A DNA stretch of 64,000 nt, from contig CM028131.1 in the NCBI GenBank assembly GCA_016271365.2, positions 166,908,501 to 166,972,500 on the forward strand, in the 5' to 3' direction. How positions within the stretch are numbered: position 1 is the stretch's first letter; each line of letters starts with the position of its first letter. The position numbers and the translations under genes are program-made. Source of the stretch: Neoceratodus forsteri (lineage: Eukaryota; Chordata; Ceratodontiformes; Ceratodontidae). The notes under the pieces are model-generated. The model made no database searches, was not told where the DNA came from, and saw only the letters and a program-made list of their open reading frames with translations. Below are positions 19,860 through 30,254 of this stretch, in pieces.

Positions 19860-20286
19860 GTCAGTGTGGCTCATTGGTAGCACATCTGCCTCTGGACCAG
19901 AAGGTCATGGGTACCCGTCCCACACCGGGATTGGACTTGCACCTAAAAATCGATGGCATCTGAGTGCAGTATTGGGGGGTGCTTTACTGCTGGGGTGTGC
20001 CGTCCTTCGGATGAGACATTAAACTGTGGTCCCTTCTGCCCATCCTGCTGGTGTCCTGATGGGTGTCCAGGTGGAAGTAAAAGAACCCAGGTCACTCTTC
20101 ACAAAACAGTAGGGAACATTCCCAGTGTCCTGGCCAACATTCCTCTTCCCATAAACCAGTTCATGCAGTTATCCAGGTTGTGTGTGGGTGATGATGTGCG
20201 ATATGGCCACCACCACACATTCAGTCACTTCACTATCAGTCTAGCATTGTATGAAATGTGCTATATAAATGCTGATTCTTCTTCTT
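19860..20286 (+). mobile_element. SINE-B, V-SINE-type, uninterrupted
   Basis: A tRNA-like head (GGCTCATTGGTAGCAC, then GGGTACCCGTCCCAC at the B box) is followed by a conserved core (GTGCCGTCCTTCGGATGAGAC, then CCAGTGTCCTGGCCAAC). The tail is L2-like (GTGCTATATAAATGC plus TTCTTC repeats). Head, core and LINE-derived tail are the V-SINE layout. A short duplication, CTTATGT, flanks it (19853-19859 and 20287-20293) inside LTR sequence. Its core segment at about 20106-20140 is the uninterrupted counterpart of the Tx1 target site in SINE-A. Confidence 0.85.
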
Positions 20287-21712
20287 CTTATGTAAAACTG
20301 AGATCCTTTGGTTTGCAAATGTATACAGTTATATTGTTGAAGTAATTGCAGACAGCCATTTGCTTTATCTGGAACTCGGCGGGGGGGGGGGTTAACCTTG
20401 TGGGCATTTTGACCTCTACAAGCTTGTCTACAGTATTATCAGCAGGAAATTGACAGGATGTCTTAATTCGCTGTGCCGGTTAAAAAGACAAATGTACTCT
20501 TCAGTCTGATCACAGGAAAGAACCAAGGCTTAATACATTTTGTGGAACACAGGTTGTGTAATTTACAAGAACAGGATGTAGAATTTATTTGCCAGAGAAA
20601 AACACCTTCTAAAGAGACAGCAATGTTTTGTTTAGAGATAGAGCTTGAGATTTTAAAGAGACTCTCAGATGAAAGACTTCCTGTTTGTTTGTACTGCCTT
20701 TCTGAAGAACTATCCAGTACTTCTTTATTTTTTTTAATTGTATTATTATTGACAATAATAAAATGCTACTTGGGAATATTATAATTTCTCCTGGTTTGCC
20801 TATGCTTCCTGACGTATGCCTCTACAACAATGTGCAGCATTCCTCAACTCAACTGGAAAATGTCACAGAATGATGCAAAAGTTCTGTAACACTTTCAAAG
20901 TATTTAGATTTTGCCCAAGTTGGAATTTCAGAAGAAATTGCAAATTTTTGAACTTATACAAAATCTTTGCAAAATTAGTATTCACAGTTTCTTTTTTTTA
21001 TAATTTTCTTTTTATGAAACTTTAAGTCATATCATTCAACAGTGCAGTGTCCACTTGTGTTCTTACAGAGCTTACTTATGCTATTCAGATAGTAGTTAAC
21101 AATGGGTCACGTCTTACACTGTATCCTGTCTTATCTTAACTATTATATTTTTCAAACTGCCCAGCCAAACTGTAATACCACCTCTCCCTTTTTCTTTAAG
21201 GTATCTATCAAACTCCTATAGTCAAGACAATATAATTAATATGACTCCGCATCTAGCAATTCTGGTAATCTTGTGCTCTTTTCATGGAACAAACTCTTCA
21301 TCTTGCTGCATTATATAGATTATCCATGCTTGCCATTGCTGTCTAAATATTTATTGGAATTCACAGTTTCCATTCATCATAAGGACCTGGACATATCATA
21401 TAGCCTACTATCCCCTCGAAAACTGAACACTGCTCTGGAGGACAAAACGTACAATTTCCCAAACCCCAAAGAAGCTGGGTGCATGCCAAACAAACTTGAG
21501 ACCAAGTAGCAGCCAAGGCAGGGATATTTTTGGCATTCTTTTAATGAGGGTAAATGATGAAACGGTTTTTAGTAGGACCAAATGTTAAAGCTTTATTTTT
21601 CTCCTGAAACCATTTGTTAATATTTGAGAGTGCATTGTCCCCTGATGTCTGAGACTCTCACTGTAAGACTATTTCAATTGGAACATGGTTGGTGTGGGAT
21701 GCACATTAGTTT

Positions 21713-21748
21713 ATGTATGTATGTATGTATGTATGTATGTATGTATTG
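21713..21748. repeat. ATGT microsatellite
   Basis: TATG tetranucleotide run. Simple repeat. Confidence 0.95.
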
Positions 21749-22583
21749 TGTATGTATATATGCATGTATTTATTTCAAAGGTTTTACCATGAGAGGCATA
21801 TTGAGCTGGTAGCAACTCATTTTCAGCTGTGTGCTGGGAGTGGGGGAATGGTCAACACCACTGTGCACTAATCACATTATTACAAGGCATGAGTTATCAC
21901 ACTTAAACAACAGTGGTGAAATTAAGCTGTTGCACACAATTACCTTTAGTAATATTGACTGAATTGACTTCTAGTGATGTCAGTTCACTAGTGGCTGCCT
22001 GAATCTAGAGCTCTGTTTTCACCAGGGCAACGTTATCTTCCTGTTGGCTACAACTGCATACAAAGTCATTTAAAAATCTGAGAGAGGGACTAGAATAAGT
22101 AATTAGGAGGGCAGAGAAACAGAAATTGCAACAAGAAAGGACAGACGGTGGATGATAGAAGGCAGACCTGGAATACTCAGATGACTCACAGGCCTTGGGA
22201 TTCCCTTGTCTCCCTAGAATCATTGCAGCCACCTCTTTCTAAATTATAAAAAAAGGCCATAATACTTGATACTGTTCTATGGTAGCTGAGGGACTTAAAG
22301 AGCTAGTGGACTGAGCTGCTGTTTAGACTCTGTTCTTATTGGAGTAGTTCTATCAAGATGATAACCCCCCCCTCTCATGTCTTCAGTATAGCTAATAACT
22401 TATCTTTGCTTGCCATTCAAGTCAGCCACAGGGTCCCGCTCTCCTTCATCAATGAAGTGTTATGGTCAGTGGGCTGCTGATCACCAGAAAGGAAGTGAGT
22501 TATTGGGGGAAACGCAATACGAGAAGCACTGTTTGAAAACTAAATATAGCTGTTAAACATCTAGACTGTCCTGAATTAAAGAA

Positions 22584-22586
<3 letters not shown>

Positions 22587-22622
<36 letters not shown>
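22587..22622. repeat. GT microsatellite
   Basis: GT dinucleotide run. Simple repeat. Confidence 0.95.
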
Positions 22623-23767
22623 GTTTAGTGGTTATCGTGAAACAATTAGTGTCTTTCTACAAAGTAGACCTCTGTTCATATGTGGTCAGGTTTTCTTAGA
22701 TTTTGAACAAGGCTGTAAAAAAAATAACATTTATGATATAAGCCTTTTTCACTGACAGCTCACTCAGTCTGTTGCCATTTCTGTTATTATTGACAGCAAG
22801 GGTAATGCAGTCAGGGTTTACAATCATTTCACTCCAGAATGACTTTATGTACAACAAAACCTTCATGTAAACCGAGAAGGCAGTCCTTGCTCTTCCCACT
22901 TTTTCAGTAATCCATCAGACGCCAGTGTATAAAGAGAAGTTTAGTGCCAAAGCATTCTATGTTGTAAGTTCAATGAGGAAAGTGCCACCCCCCCCCAGGA
23001 ACTGCAACCAAATACTAACCTTCATGTCCATCACTGCCCCCATCCTTCCAGACTGCCCCCTTCCATACCACTGACTCCACCAGTACCACCTCCAAGCAAT
23101 CTGAAATGGTCCTCCAGCAGGAAAGCATAAAAACATTAGATTTCATTCCCCCAACAGTCGAATTGTGATTGCTCTGTCCTTTGCATGGTGGCCGGCAGCA
23201 GAGGCAAACAGAAAAATGTGCCGCTCACCATGTGGGTTGCTTTGGGGTGAGGGGGTGAGAGATCCTGCAGTGTGCTGACTGAGGGGGTTGGGGCACCAAC
23301 CTGTCCACTGGGCAGGGGACAGAGCTGGAGGATGTTTCCCCAAGGGAGGGCTCCAGCCTGAAAATGACACTTTTAAACGCTGCTTTTTTAGCTCGCTGTG
23401 TGTTTTCTTCCTGTAACCTTTGCTCTTTCTGGAATTGTTTAATGTTATATTCTGAATTGCAAACTGTGTAAATTGTTTTCAAATAGCCGTAATCTCTGCT
23501 GACTGTTTGAACTACCTACTGCTTCTCTACTGTGCCCTTTCTCTAAAATCCTTTGTCTAAACTGCCGTGTCCCTTTCCCTCCCCGCGTGGCAACTGAGCA
23601 GGTGATTCACATCTTGTCTGTGTCTGCTACCATCCTCCTCCACCTTTCTCTTCAGCTGTGACTCTATTTTCTCCTCACCTACTCGCTCCCGAACCCCTGC
23701 TGTCTCCCCCAACCCCCGATTCTCACCTGCATCATTACTCTATTGTTCACCCCAGCTTATCTCTGAT

Positions 23768-23798
<31 letters not shown>

Positions 23799-23807
23799 CT
23801 CCTACAG

Positions 23808-24545
23808 ATCTTGGCCCTTGACCGGGTCCGTCCTAGCCACCGGAGCGGCCGCAGCTCAGGGAACTAGCTGCCTGCCCTCACCACCTTCTCCAGCTGCCTA
23901 AGGACCTCCTAAAGCCGGGTAAGCTTTGCAGACCTGACCAGGACAGCTCCAAGTGCTTCCATTGGCTACTGAGGCTTGCTGCCATCTCCAATTGGTCAAG
24001 GCTTTTATACCCCTGCTTGGGATTGGTCTGCCTCATCTACGCTGTTTCTGGGCTTCTGTGCCCATTGAAAAGCATAGGAAAACTCCACTTTTTTACGCCT
24101 GCCCCCTCCTCCAGCCTTAATTAAATAGCCTTAAGCACCTCCCACTTTTCTTAGCCACCACCCTTCCCTTTCTTTATAGGTTCTACTAATCCCCTCCCTC
24201 CTTTTTCCACTCCCGCTTTTGCCTGACCTCTCTCCACTCTCTCTCCTCCTCCCTGTAACTCACCCCCCTTCCTCAAGTGCTCTTCGAATACCTTTATTTA
24301 CTTTACCAAATTGATTGCTGACTGGCCCTTTTTGCTATGTTTGCTCTGCCTCCTCTCAGCTACCTTCCTGGGAACTGCTACCCATTCTCCCCTCCCAACT
24401 TCCAACTCAACTTCACCCACCACCTCTCTGGCACCTCTCCTCTCCCCCCACACAACTACCCCCACTCCTGCCATGAAGAGGAACTCGCTGGATCATCCAT
24501 TCAAGGTTACTGGGCCCTTCTTCCTCCAATCCCCCAATACAATTT
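23808..24545 (+). promoter_or_regulatory. Leader/promoter-like region of the L2-type LINE
   Basis: Three ATTGG boxes (inverted CCAAT) lie at about 23961, 23991 and 24022, with a TTTATAC sequence between the last two. The stretch is CpG-containing and C-rich, and a candidate internal Pol II promoter could lie here. An exon-like interval is also visible: a CT-rich tract ending in CAG at 23807, then about 111 bases to GTAAG at 23919. A 99-aa open frame (24311-24610) with a Leu-rich start overlaps the main ORF but has no known motif. Confidence 0.4.
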
Positions 24546-27500
24546 ATGACACCCCTCTGGGAGCAGCACCTGCACCCCCCGCGTACAAGCAACACCATGC
24601 TCTCTCGTAAACTCTCCCTCAGGGCCTTACGACTCTCCACACTGAAGCTCCTACTCCTTGTACTACTACTATCAGGGAATGTACACCCAAATCCTGGCCC
24701 AAAATCCACTGTGACAGCTATTAAGTTTAAACACACTGGTGTTCTTTCCCTCACAACCATCAACATCTGCAGCCTCATTCCTAAGCTAGATGCCCTACAA
24801 GTTTTCTCCAGACAGCACACACCCAATGTCATCTCAGTTGTCGAAACCTGGCTATCACCCAAGATACCTGACTCTGCAATTTCCCTGCCCAGCTACACGG
24901 CCTTCAGGCTGGATCGGCAGACCAAAAAAGAAGGGGGCTGTGCACTATACCTCAAAGACTCTCTCCTGGGTCACCCCCTAACTACCACAACCTCAGACTC
25001 ACTATCACAGATCCTCCCAGTCCGTATCATCCTTGGAGCCCATGGCAAAACACTCACGGCTGCCACAGTCTACAAACCACCCAAAAACCAAGTGAAAGGC
25101 CTAAACACTGTCCTGGATTTCATCAGAATGCAGCCACAGGACTCGTGAGTTAATCTTACTTGAGGATTTTAACACAAACTGGCTTGCCCCTGACATTGGA
25201 GATCTCAAGGATGCCACCTCCTCAGTTCACCTCTCTCAGCTGGTTGACTCTCCAACCAGATACAACTACAGAACAGGTACCAGCTCATTAATTGACTGGA
25301 TACTATCCAATCACCCCACACGAATATTTGATATCTCCATCCTTTCTGACTCTCTCAGTGACCACTCTCCCATCATCTGTGTATGTTCCAATAAGTTCCT
25401 CAAACCACCACCATCAGTCACTACAAGCAGAACTCTCCCTCATAGGAACTTGACTGTCCTTAAACCTCATCTCAGGAATCAAGACTGGCTTCCTATCTAT
25501 CTTGCAAATAATGTCAACACAGCTCTGGACTTTTTCATCTCCATCTTCAATGAAGTCTGCGATATCTATGCCCTCCTCAAAAAACATAAGGCAAAATCCC
25601 TTTTGCAATCCCTGAATTACTGTCGACCTCATATTGCAGCTAAAAGCTAGGGACCGCCTCTGGCTCATGGCCTGCAACTCCGGATCACCAACTGACATCC
25701 AGAACTACAAGCGTGCGCTCAATGATTGCACCAAGGCTATAAAAAATCACAAAAGCAGCTACTATAGGGAAGCCCTCACTACCGCATGGGGTAATGGAAG
25801 AGCATTCTGGAACAACAGCCAGGAAGTTACTGGAAAACAGCCATTAACATCCCCAAATATGCTCAACATCTACAGATCCATTACTCTTGACCCTGCAACT
25901 ATTGCTAATACCTTCAATACTGCCTTCACTGATCTCAGCTCCATTCTCCCCCCTGACTTCTTCACGGACCCTATCACTCCCATGGACCCCACCTACACCT
26001 CCCATTCTACTACCCAAACCCCCTTCTATTTCAAAGCAGTCAAGCAGCAGGAAGCCTGCAAGTACATTGGCAAGGCAATTGCCAACACAAGGTTCAGTGG
26101 CGACTCTCTGGACCTAAAACTACTGTCCCTCACACTTGATGAAGTAATCAGACCACTTACCAAGATACTTAACATCCCCCTATGCCATAGTCAGTTCCCT
26201 AACTTATGGAAATCTGATATCGTCACCCCCATCTACAAAACTGGGGACAAGACTCAGTATGGGAACTATCGTCCAGTCTCCATACTACCTCCCCTATCAA
26301 AAGCACTTGAACGTATTGTATCCGACCAACTCACCAACTACTTGGACAACCACAACATCTTATGTGTTCAGCAGAATGGCTTCAGGAAAGGACATAGCAC
26401 CACATCTGCTCTAATGGAGTTTACCGCTGCTATACACAATTGCCTTGACAACAGCCACCTCGCCGGGGCTGTATACATCGACTTAACAAAGGTTTTTGAT
26501 ACCGTACACTACAACCTGCTTCTAAACCAACTCTCTAATTTGGGGCTGTCCGTTGACTCAACGGCCTGGTTCCAAAGCTACTTGTCTAACAGATCACAGT
26601 GAGTGAAGATTGCTGGTACTCTCTCAAGCACTCTACCAGTCCACTCGGGTGTTCCCCAGGGCTCCCTACTGGGACCGCTCCTTTTCTCCCTTTTCCTGAA
26701 TAACCTCCCTAAAGCCTGCCCCGAACAAATTATTCTTCATGCAGATGATGCAGTTATTCTCTCCTCCCACAAGGACCAGCACTCCATGCAAAACAATCTC
26801 CAACTCGGTTTTGCCTCTGTTGAAAAATGGCTCAGTTCACAGAATCTAATACTCAACTATAAAAAGACCAAGTCCATGCTGTTTTGTAACTCCCACAGCA
26901 AACACAAGTCTCCTCCACTGAGCATAACAAACCAGCATGGGTCAACTATCGAACAGGTCCTGACCTTCAAATACTTAGGGATCACTCTTGACTGTAACTT
27001 GTCCTACATGTCCCACATTGACAATATCGCCAAAGCTGCCAACATGCGTATTGGCCTTCTCTACAGACATAGGTCTTGCTTAACTCCCGTTGCCCTGAGT
27101 ATTGAAGTGCAAAGCTTGATTCTCTCCATCATCGACTATGGCCTCATTATTTACAGAGTGGCCACAACTACGGCCTTTAGACATATCTCTACCACGCTCA
27201 ACAAAGCATGTCGTCTAGTCACTGGGTCTAACCACCTAACACACACATGTGACCTCTACACACAGTCAGGATGGCTACAACTATCTAATTGCATAAGATA
27301 TCAAATCTGCATAATGGCTAAAGCGATCACAATGGGCCTGGCTCCACCCGGGGTACTATCTCTCCTCAGCCCCAGTAGTAACTCCCATCACACAAGAGAC
27401 TCTGACTCCCATCGTCTGAAGATCCCTCACTGCAGAACCTCCTTGGGTCAATGCTCTTTCACCTACCGGGCTCCTTATTGGTGGAATAACCTTAACACTG

Positions 27501-27589
27501 ACATCTCCGCCACACCAAAGCTAAGACCTTTTAAATCAAGTCTCCCACTCCACCTCGCTGCATCTAGCACCTGTGACTGTTGTACCTAG
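24546..27589 (+). pseudogene. L2-type ORF2: 2A-like motif, endonuclease, reverse transcriptase
   Basis: The encoded protein nicks DNA and copies element RNA. The first segment (24546-25148) has a Leu-rich stretch, NPGP, then endonuclease motifs (NICSL, VVETWL, AFRLDR). The frame shifts near 25150; the second segment carries GTSSLIDWILSN and SDHSPII. It shifts again near 25640; the third segment carries the RT motifs NYRPVSILPPLSK, QNGFRKGHST and YIDLTKVFDTVHY. One in-frame TGA at 26600 separates SNRSQ from the next block, which has SGVPQGSLLGPLLF, HADDAV (catalytic Asp pair intact), FKYLGITLD and the C-terminus. So two frameshifts and one stop; otherwise nearly complete. Confidence 0.88.
24645..24701 (+). 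other. 2A-like peptide motif at the L2 N-terminus
   Basis: The residues LLLVLLLSGNVHPNPGP (about residues 36-52 of the frame starting at 24546) match the 2A-like pattern D-V/I-E-x-N-P-G-P, preceded by hydrophobic residues. The normal Asp is Asn and the Glu is His here; NPGP is intact. 2A-like sequences of this kind are known in APE-type LINEs, where they cause ribosome skipping or act as a signal sequence. Whether this variant is active cannot be told from sequence. Confidence 0.7.
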
Positions 27590-27945
27590 CAGGATCTCCC
27601 ATCTCAGCTAAGCAGTCCATGCCTCCTTGCCTCACGTTGTTCCACTCCCTTCCTGCCTCTCCCTTTTCACTACCATCCTCCCTCTATTCACCCCTCCCTG
27701 CTACTCTTCCTCTCCTATATCCTGATTGACAACTGCCCTTGGCAAGCTCTACCCATAATTAAGTTTTGCAACTGTATGCTAAATATGAAGCTTTGTTTTG
27801 ATTTATTGCCTGTCTTGTAGTCTATTGCACTATGTCCGATTATGAATCATTGTATTGTACTGTCTCTTACATGGAACCTTTGTAAAAGAGCCTTGGCTCA
27901 AAGGTATTTGTAATCCTAGAAGAAATAAATAAATAAAATAAACTA

Positions 27946-28600
27946 GAGCACTGTAGATTGCCCAGAATATATATACTGAAAGAGCCAGCAACAGAGAAAA
28001 TAAAAAAACACAATCTTTAGGAATGGGTGCAGCTACGAACATGAAAACAGGTCCCTGGCCACAATGCCCAAGAAGTGTGTGGGGGAGGGGTTGTGTCATG
28101 GCAGCACTTCATTCACCAAACCCACGGCACAAAATATTTCAGCACTAAACCTCAATTTATATAATAACACATCCAATAAACTACTGACACTGCCAAGACT
28201 GTGACTGAAAAAGCTGAGAAAAAAACAACCTTCAGGCTAACAGGAAAGGATTTGTTCTAAACAAAGTCATTATTTTATCTGAATTACTACAAATGTAAGC
28301 ACTGACTGCATGACATTTGCCAGCTCCCACAGCAGGAATGATATTGGGATGAGACTGCTTTCACCTCATCGAGCAACTTCTGGTCTGGTTCATGTTTAAT
28401 GGTAACCAACACAGTTGGCAAGTACACTGATCTGGAAATGAATGAATTTCAAAGAGGTGACTGCTGGTTTCCACTTATTTACACCATGCAATTACACTAT
28501 ATGCAGGTGAGGATCACAACACATCATTGTTTACTTTTAAAAGACTAAACAGACACACTAGCTCTTCAAGCGCGGTCCTAACTAACAAACTGGTTGATAT
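27946..28600. other. No gene recognised
   Basis: This follows the A-rich tail of the L2-type LINE. No motif, tRNA-like head or coding segment is recognisable before the L1 ORF1 relic. Confidence 0.5.
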
Positions 28601-29640
28601 GGGCACAAAATTAATCACTCTCAAAAAATGAGCTGATGAAATAGATATCCTGCTGTCATCCACCAACTGCAGAGTGGATTACCTTGAGACTGCAGTCATA
28701 CAGCAATTGGATACTCAACAGAGAAGCCAAGAAAGACAAGAAGACAGTGAGAGCAGGGCAAGACAAAAAAAATATCCATCTCTACAGCATCCCAGATGAC
28801 ACTGAGGGGCAAGATATGGATGGCTTCCTCAATTACTTTTTTTCAGGAAGGCCCTGCAATAAGACCCCACAATGTCTTGGAACCTGAATGGTCTCACCGA
28901 GTATTGTGCCCTAAGCCAACCACCTCTGGAACCCACCCATGCTCCATGATAGTCTGCTTCCAGAAATATAAAGCCAAACAAGACCTATTAATGCAGAGCC
29001 ATTATTTCAAAGAATGTGCACAAGGAATGTGATGCTTATAACAGTAAACATGAGTACCAGCTTCTTCTAAACTGTGGCACACTCAATCCACCTCTGTAAG
29101 GAACACTGGAGCTCAAATGTATTTCTCAAAATCTATTAAGGATTAATTCCGAAATGCATCCGGCTATGCCTGGTGTGTATGAAGTTGTCATTTTATGAAT
29201 TAATGGATTTTGAGAAATTATATGTGAGCTCCAGTGTTCCTTACAGAGGTGGAGTGTGTGTGCCAGAGTTTGGCAGAAATCTGCACCAATTGATGCAGGC
29301 TTGGAAAAGGAAGACAGACATCCCCCAGCTTCTATGAAAAAGAGGCCTGCTTATATCACCATTCTCCAGGCCCTTCCTAGAAGGCAGTTAAAACTGCAGA
29401 ATCCTTACCCATCCAGACTATTTGCTTTTTTCCCAATCAGCCAGTCTTCTAGAGCACAGAGAAGGCATAGAAGGCATTGAGAGATAGAGTGTCTGTGTGG
29501 ACAAAGACAGAAGCTTCATGCCTACACCACAGATTGCCACTGATGCATGGAATTTGGCAGGCTCTTAGAGACACTGCCACCATGCAGAAGGCAAACAAGA
29601 CATAATCGCACAACTGAAGACTCATCAGCACCCTCCATCA
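28600..29640 (+). pseudogene. L1-type ORF1 fragment, interrupted by a foldback element
   Basis: Three-frame reading gives blocks in L1 ORF1 order. A coiled-coil-like end (VDYLETAVIQQLDTQQRSQ) is followed by the RRM-like block IPDDTEGQDMDGFL and then EWSHRVLCPKPTTSGTHP with IVCFQKYKAKQDLL near 28890-28995. After the foldback element, LPRRQLKLQNPYPSRL near 29370-29420 resembles the C-terminal domain (family: LxYPARL). ORF1 is an RNA-binding chaperone of L1. Frameshifts and the insertion make it inactive. It could be part of the same older L1 into which the downstream LINE inserted. Confidence 0.65.
29074..29266. mobile_element. Foldback (palindromic) MITE candidate
   Basis: Arms of about 65-70 bp are complementary with few mismatches. 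The left arm is GTGGCACACTC then CCACCTCTGTAAGGAACACT and GGAGCTCA; the right arm carries the complement. About 55 bp lie between the arms. There is no coding capacity. It splits the L1 ORF1 reading, so it inserted into that relic. I could not identify a clear target duplication. Confidence 0.75.
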
Positions 29641-29759
29641 GCAGATGCAGAAGTAGAGGAAGGGGATACAGAATGCTAGCTCCCATGATTTTCTCTACAG
29701 TCAATACAGACTACAATCTACACATTTCTGAGAGTAATTCAAACTCATAAAATTTGTCC

Positions 29760-30107
29760 TAATCATATAATTGTAGTTATAGAATGGAATCTGATGTTGC
29801 TAATATTGGTTAACATCTATATTCCACCAAAGGCTAAGAACTCCAAAGTCCTTTTAGATTAAATATCTTTGGAAATAGACACAATTAAATCTGCTTTTCT
29901 CGAGGCAAATTGAATTATTTGCAGAGATTTTAATGCCAGATTGGTCAATTATGACAACTTTTCTGTCTCATCCTCATTTTTGGAAGGGGAAATTTATTGA
30001 TCCAAGATAATCAAAGGATAAGGTAATTAACAAAATTGGGAAATGTCTAAAAAACTTCATTATTAACAATTCATTGGTTGTACTAAATGGTAGAACTAGA
30101 GGTGATA
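29760..30107 (+). pseudogene. Ingi/Vingi-like endonuclease, first part
   Basis: The frame reads VNIYIPPKAKNSK, then EIDTIKSAFLEANWIICRDFNARL (matching the GDFNARL box of APE endonucleases) and ends at NSLVVLNGRTRGD, where CR1-c begins. The N-terminal third of the endonuclease is missing, so the LINE copy was probably 5'-truncated. Confidence 0.75.
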
Positions 30108-30254
30108 ACATAGAAACATATAAAGTGATGGCAGCTGGGGACCAAAGGTCCATCTAGTCTACCCAGATACTACCCCCCCACTCAGATACTTTTGTCTCTA
30201 TCCCCTTGTGACAATCCCAAGCTGATTTAAATCCCCATACTGTTTTGGATTCAA

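Larger units (their letters stand above)
5476..20829 (+). mobile_element. ERV-L-like LTR element with short internal region, heavily invaded
   Basis: Two copies of an ~0.8-kb repeat starting TGTGACAGGGTTGG flank a short internal region. The whole is bounded by a perfect 5-bp duplication, ATGTG, at 5471-5475 and 20830-20834. The primer-binding site matches tRNA-Leu. Five-base duplications and tRNA-Leu priming are typical of class III (ERV-L) endogenous retroviruses. With later insertions removed (a CR1 in the 5' LTR; a hAT and a SINE in the 3' LTR) the element is only about 2.2 kb. No gag, protease, polymerase or envelope domain is recognised. It is therefore a non-autonomous or internally deleted element. 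The LTRs differ at many positions, so it is old. Confidence 0.85.
7820..20829 (+). repeat. 3' LTR, interrupted by hAT composite and SINE-B
   Basis: LTR sequence runs from 7820 to 8088, resumes for about 10 bases between the hAT and the SINE (19850-19859), then continues from 20287 to 20829. The joined pieces total about 810 bp and align with the 5' LTR in order. An AATAAA signal lies at about 20758. The LTR ends in CA just before the right ATGTG duplication. Confidence 0.85.
20835..23640. other. No gene recognised; unassigned DNA
   Basis: Roughly 2.8 kb without a recognisable gene or repeat family. It holds an ATGT microsatellite at about 21713-21748 and a GT microsatellite at about 22587-22622. 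GC content rises and the strand becomes pyrimidine-rich after about 23500, where the next element's leader may begin. The open frames are short and carry no motif. Confidence 0.5.
23880..27945 (+). mobile_element. L2/CR1-superfamily LINE, near full-length
   Basis: This non-LTR retrotransposon has a C-rich leader, a 2A-like N-terminal motif, an APE-type endonuclease, reverse transcriptase and a 3' UTR ending in AAATA repeats (about 27921-27944). The reverse-transcriptase C-terminus (FTYRAPYWWNNL) and the overall order fit the L2 group better than the CR1 copies elsewhere in the window. The 5' boundary is uncertain; it may lie anywhere between about 23600 and 23950. Few inactivating lesions are seen, so it is younger than most neighbours. 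Confidence 0.8.

Noticed and set aside
19860..19935. Possible tRNA gene
   Set aside because: tRNA-derived head of SINE-B; continues into SINE core and L2-like tail.
24413..24862. 149-aa minus-strand frame over the L2 start
   Set aside because: Antisense shadow of the L2 ORF and its leader.
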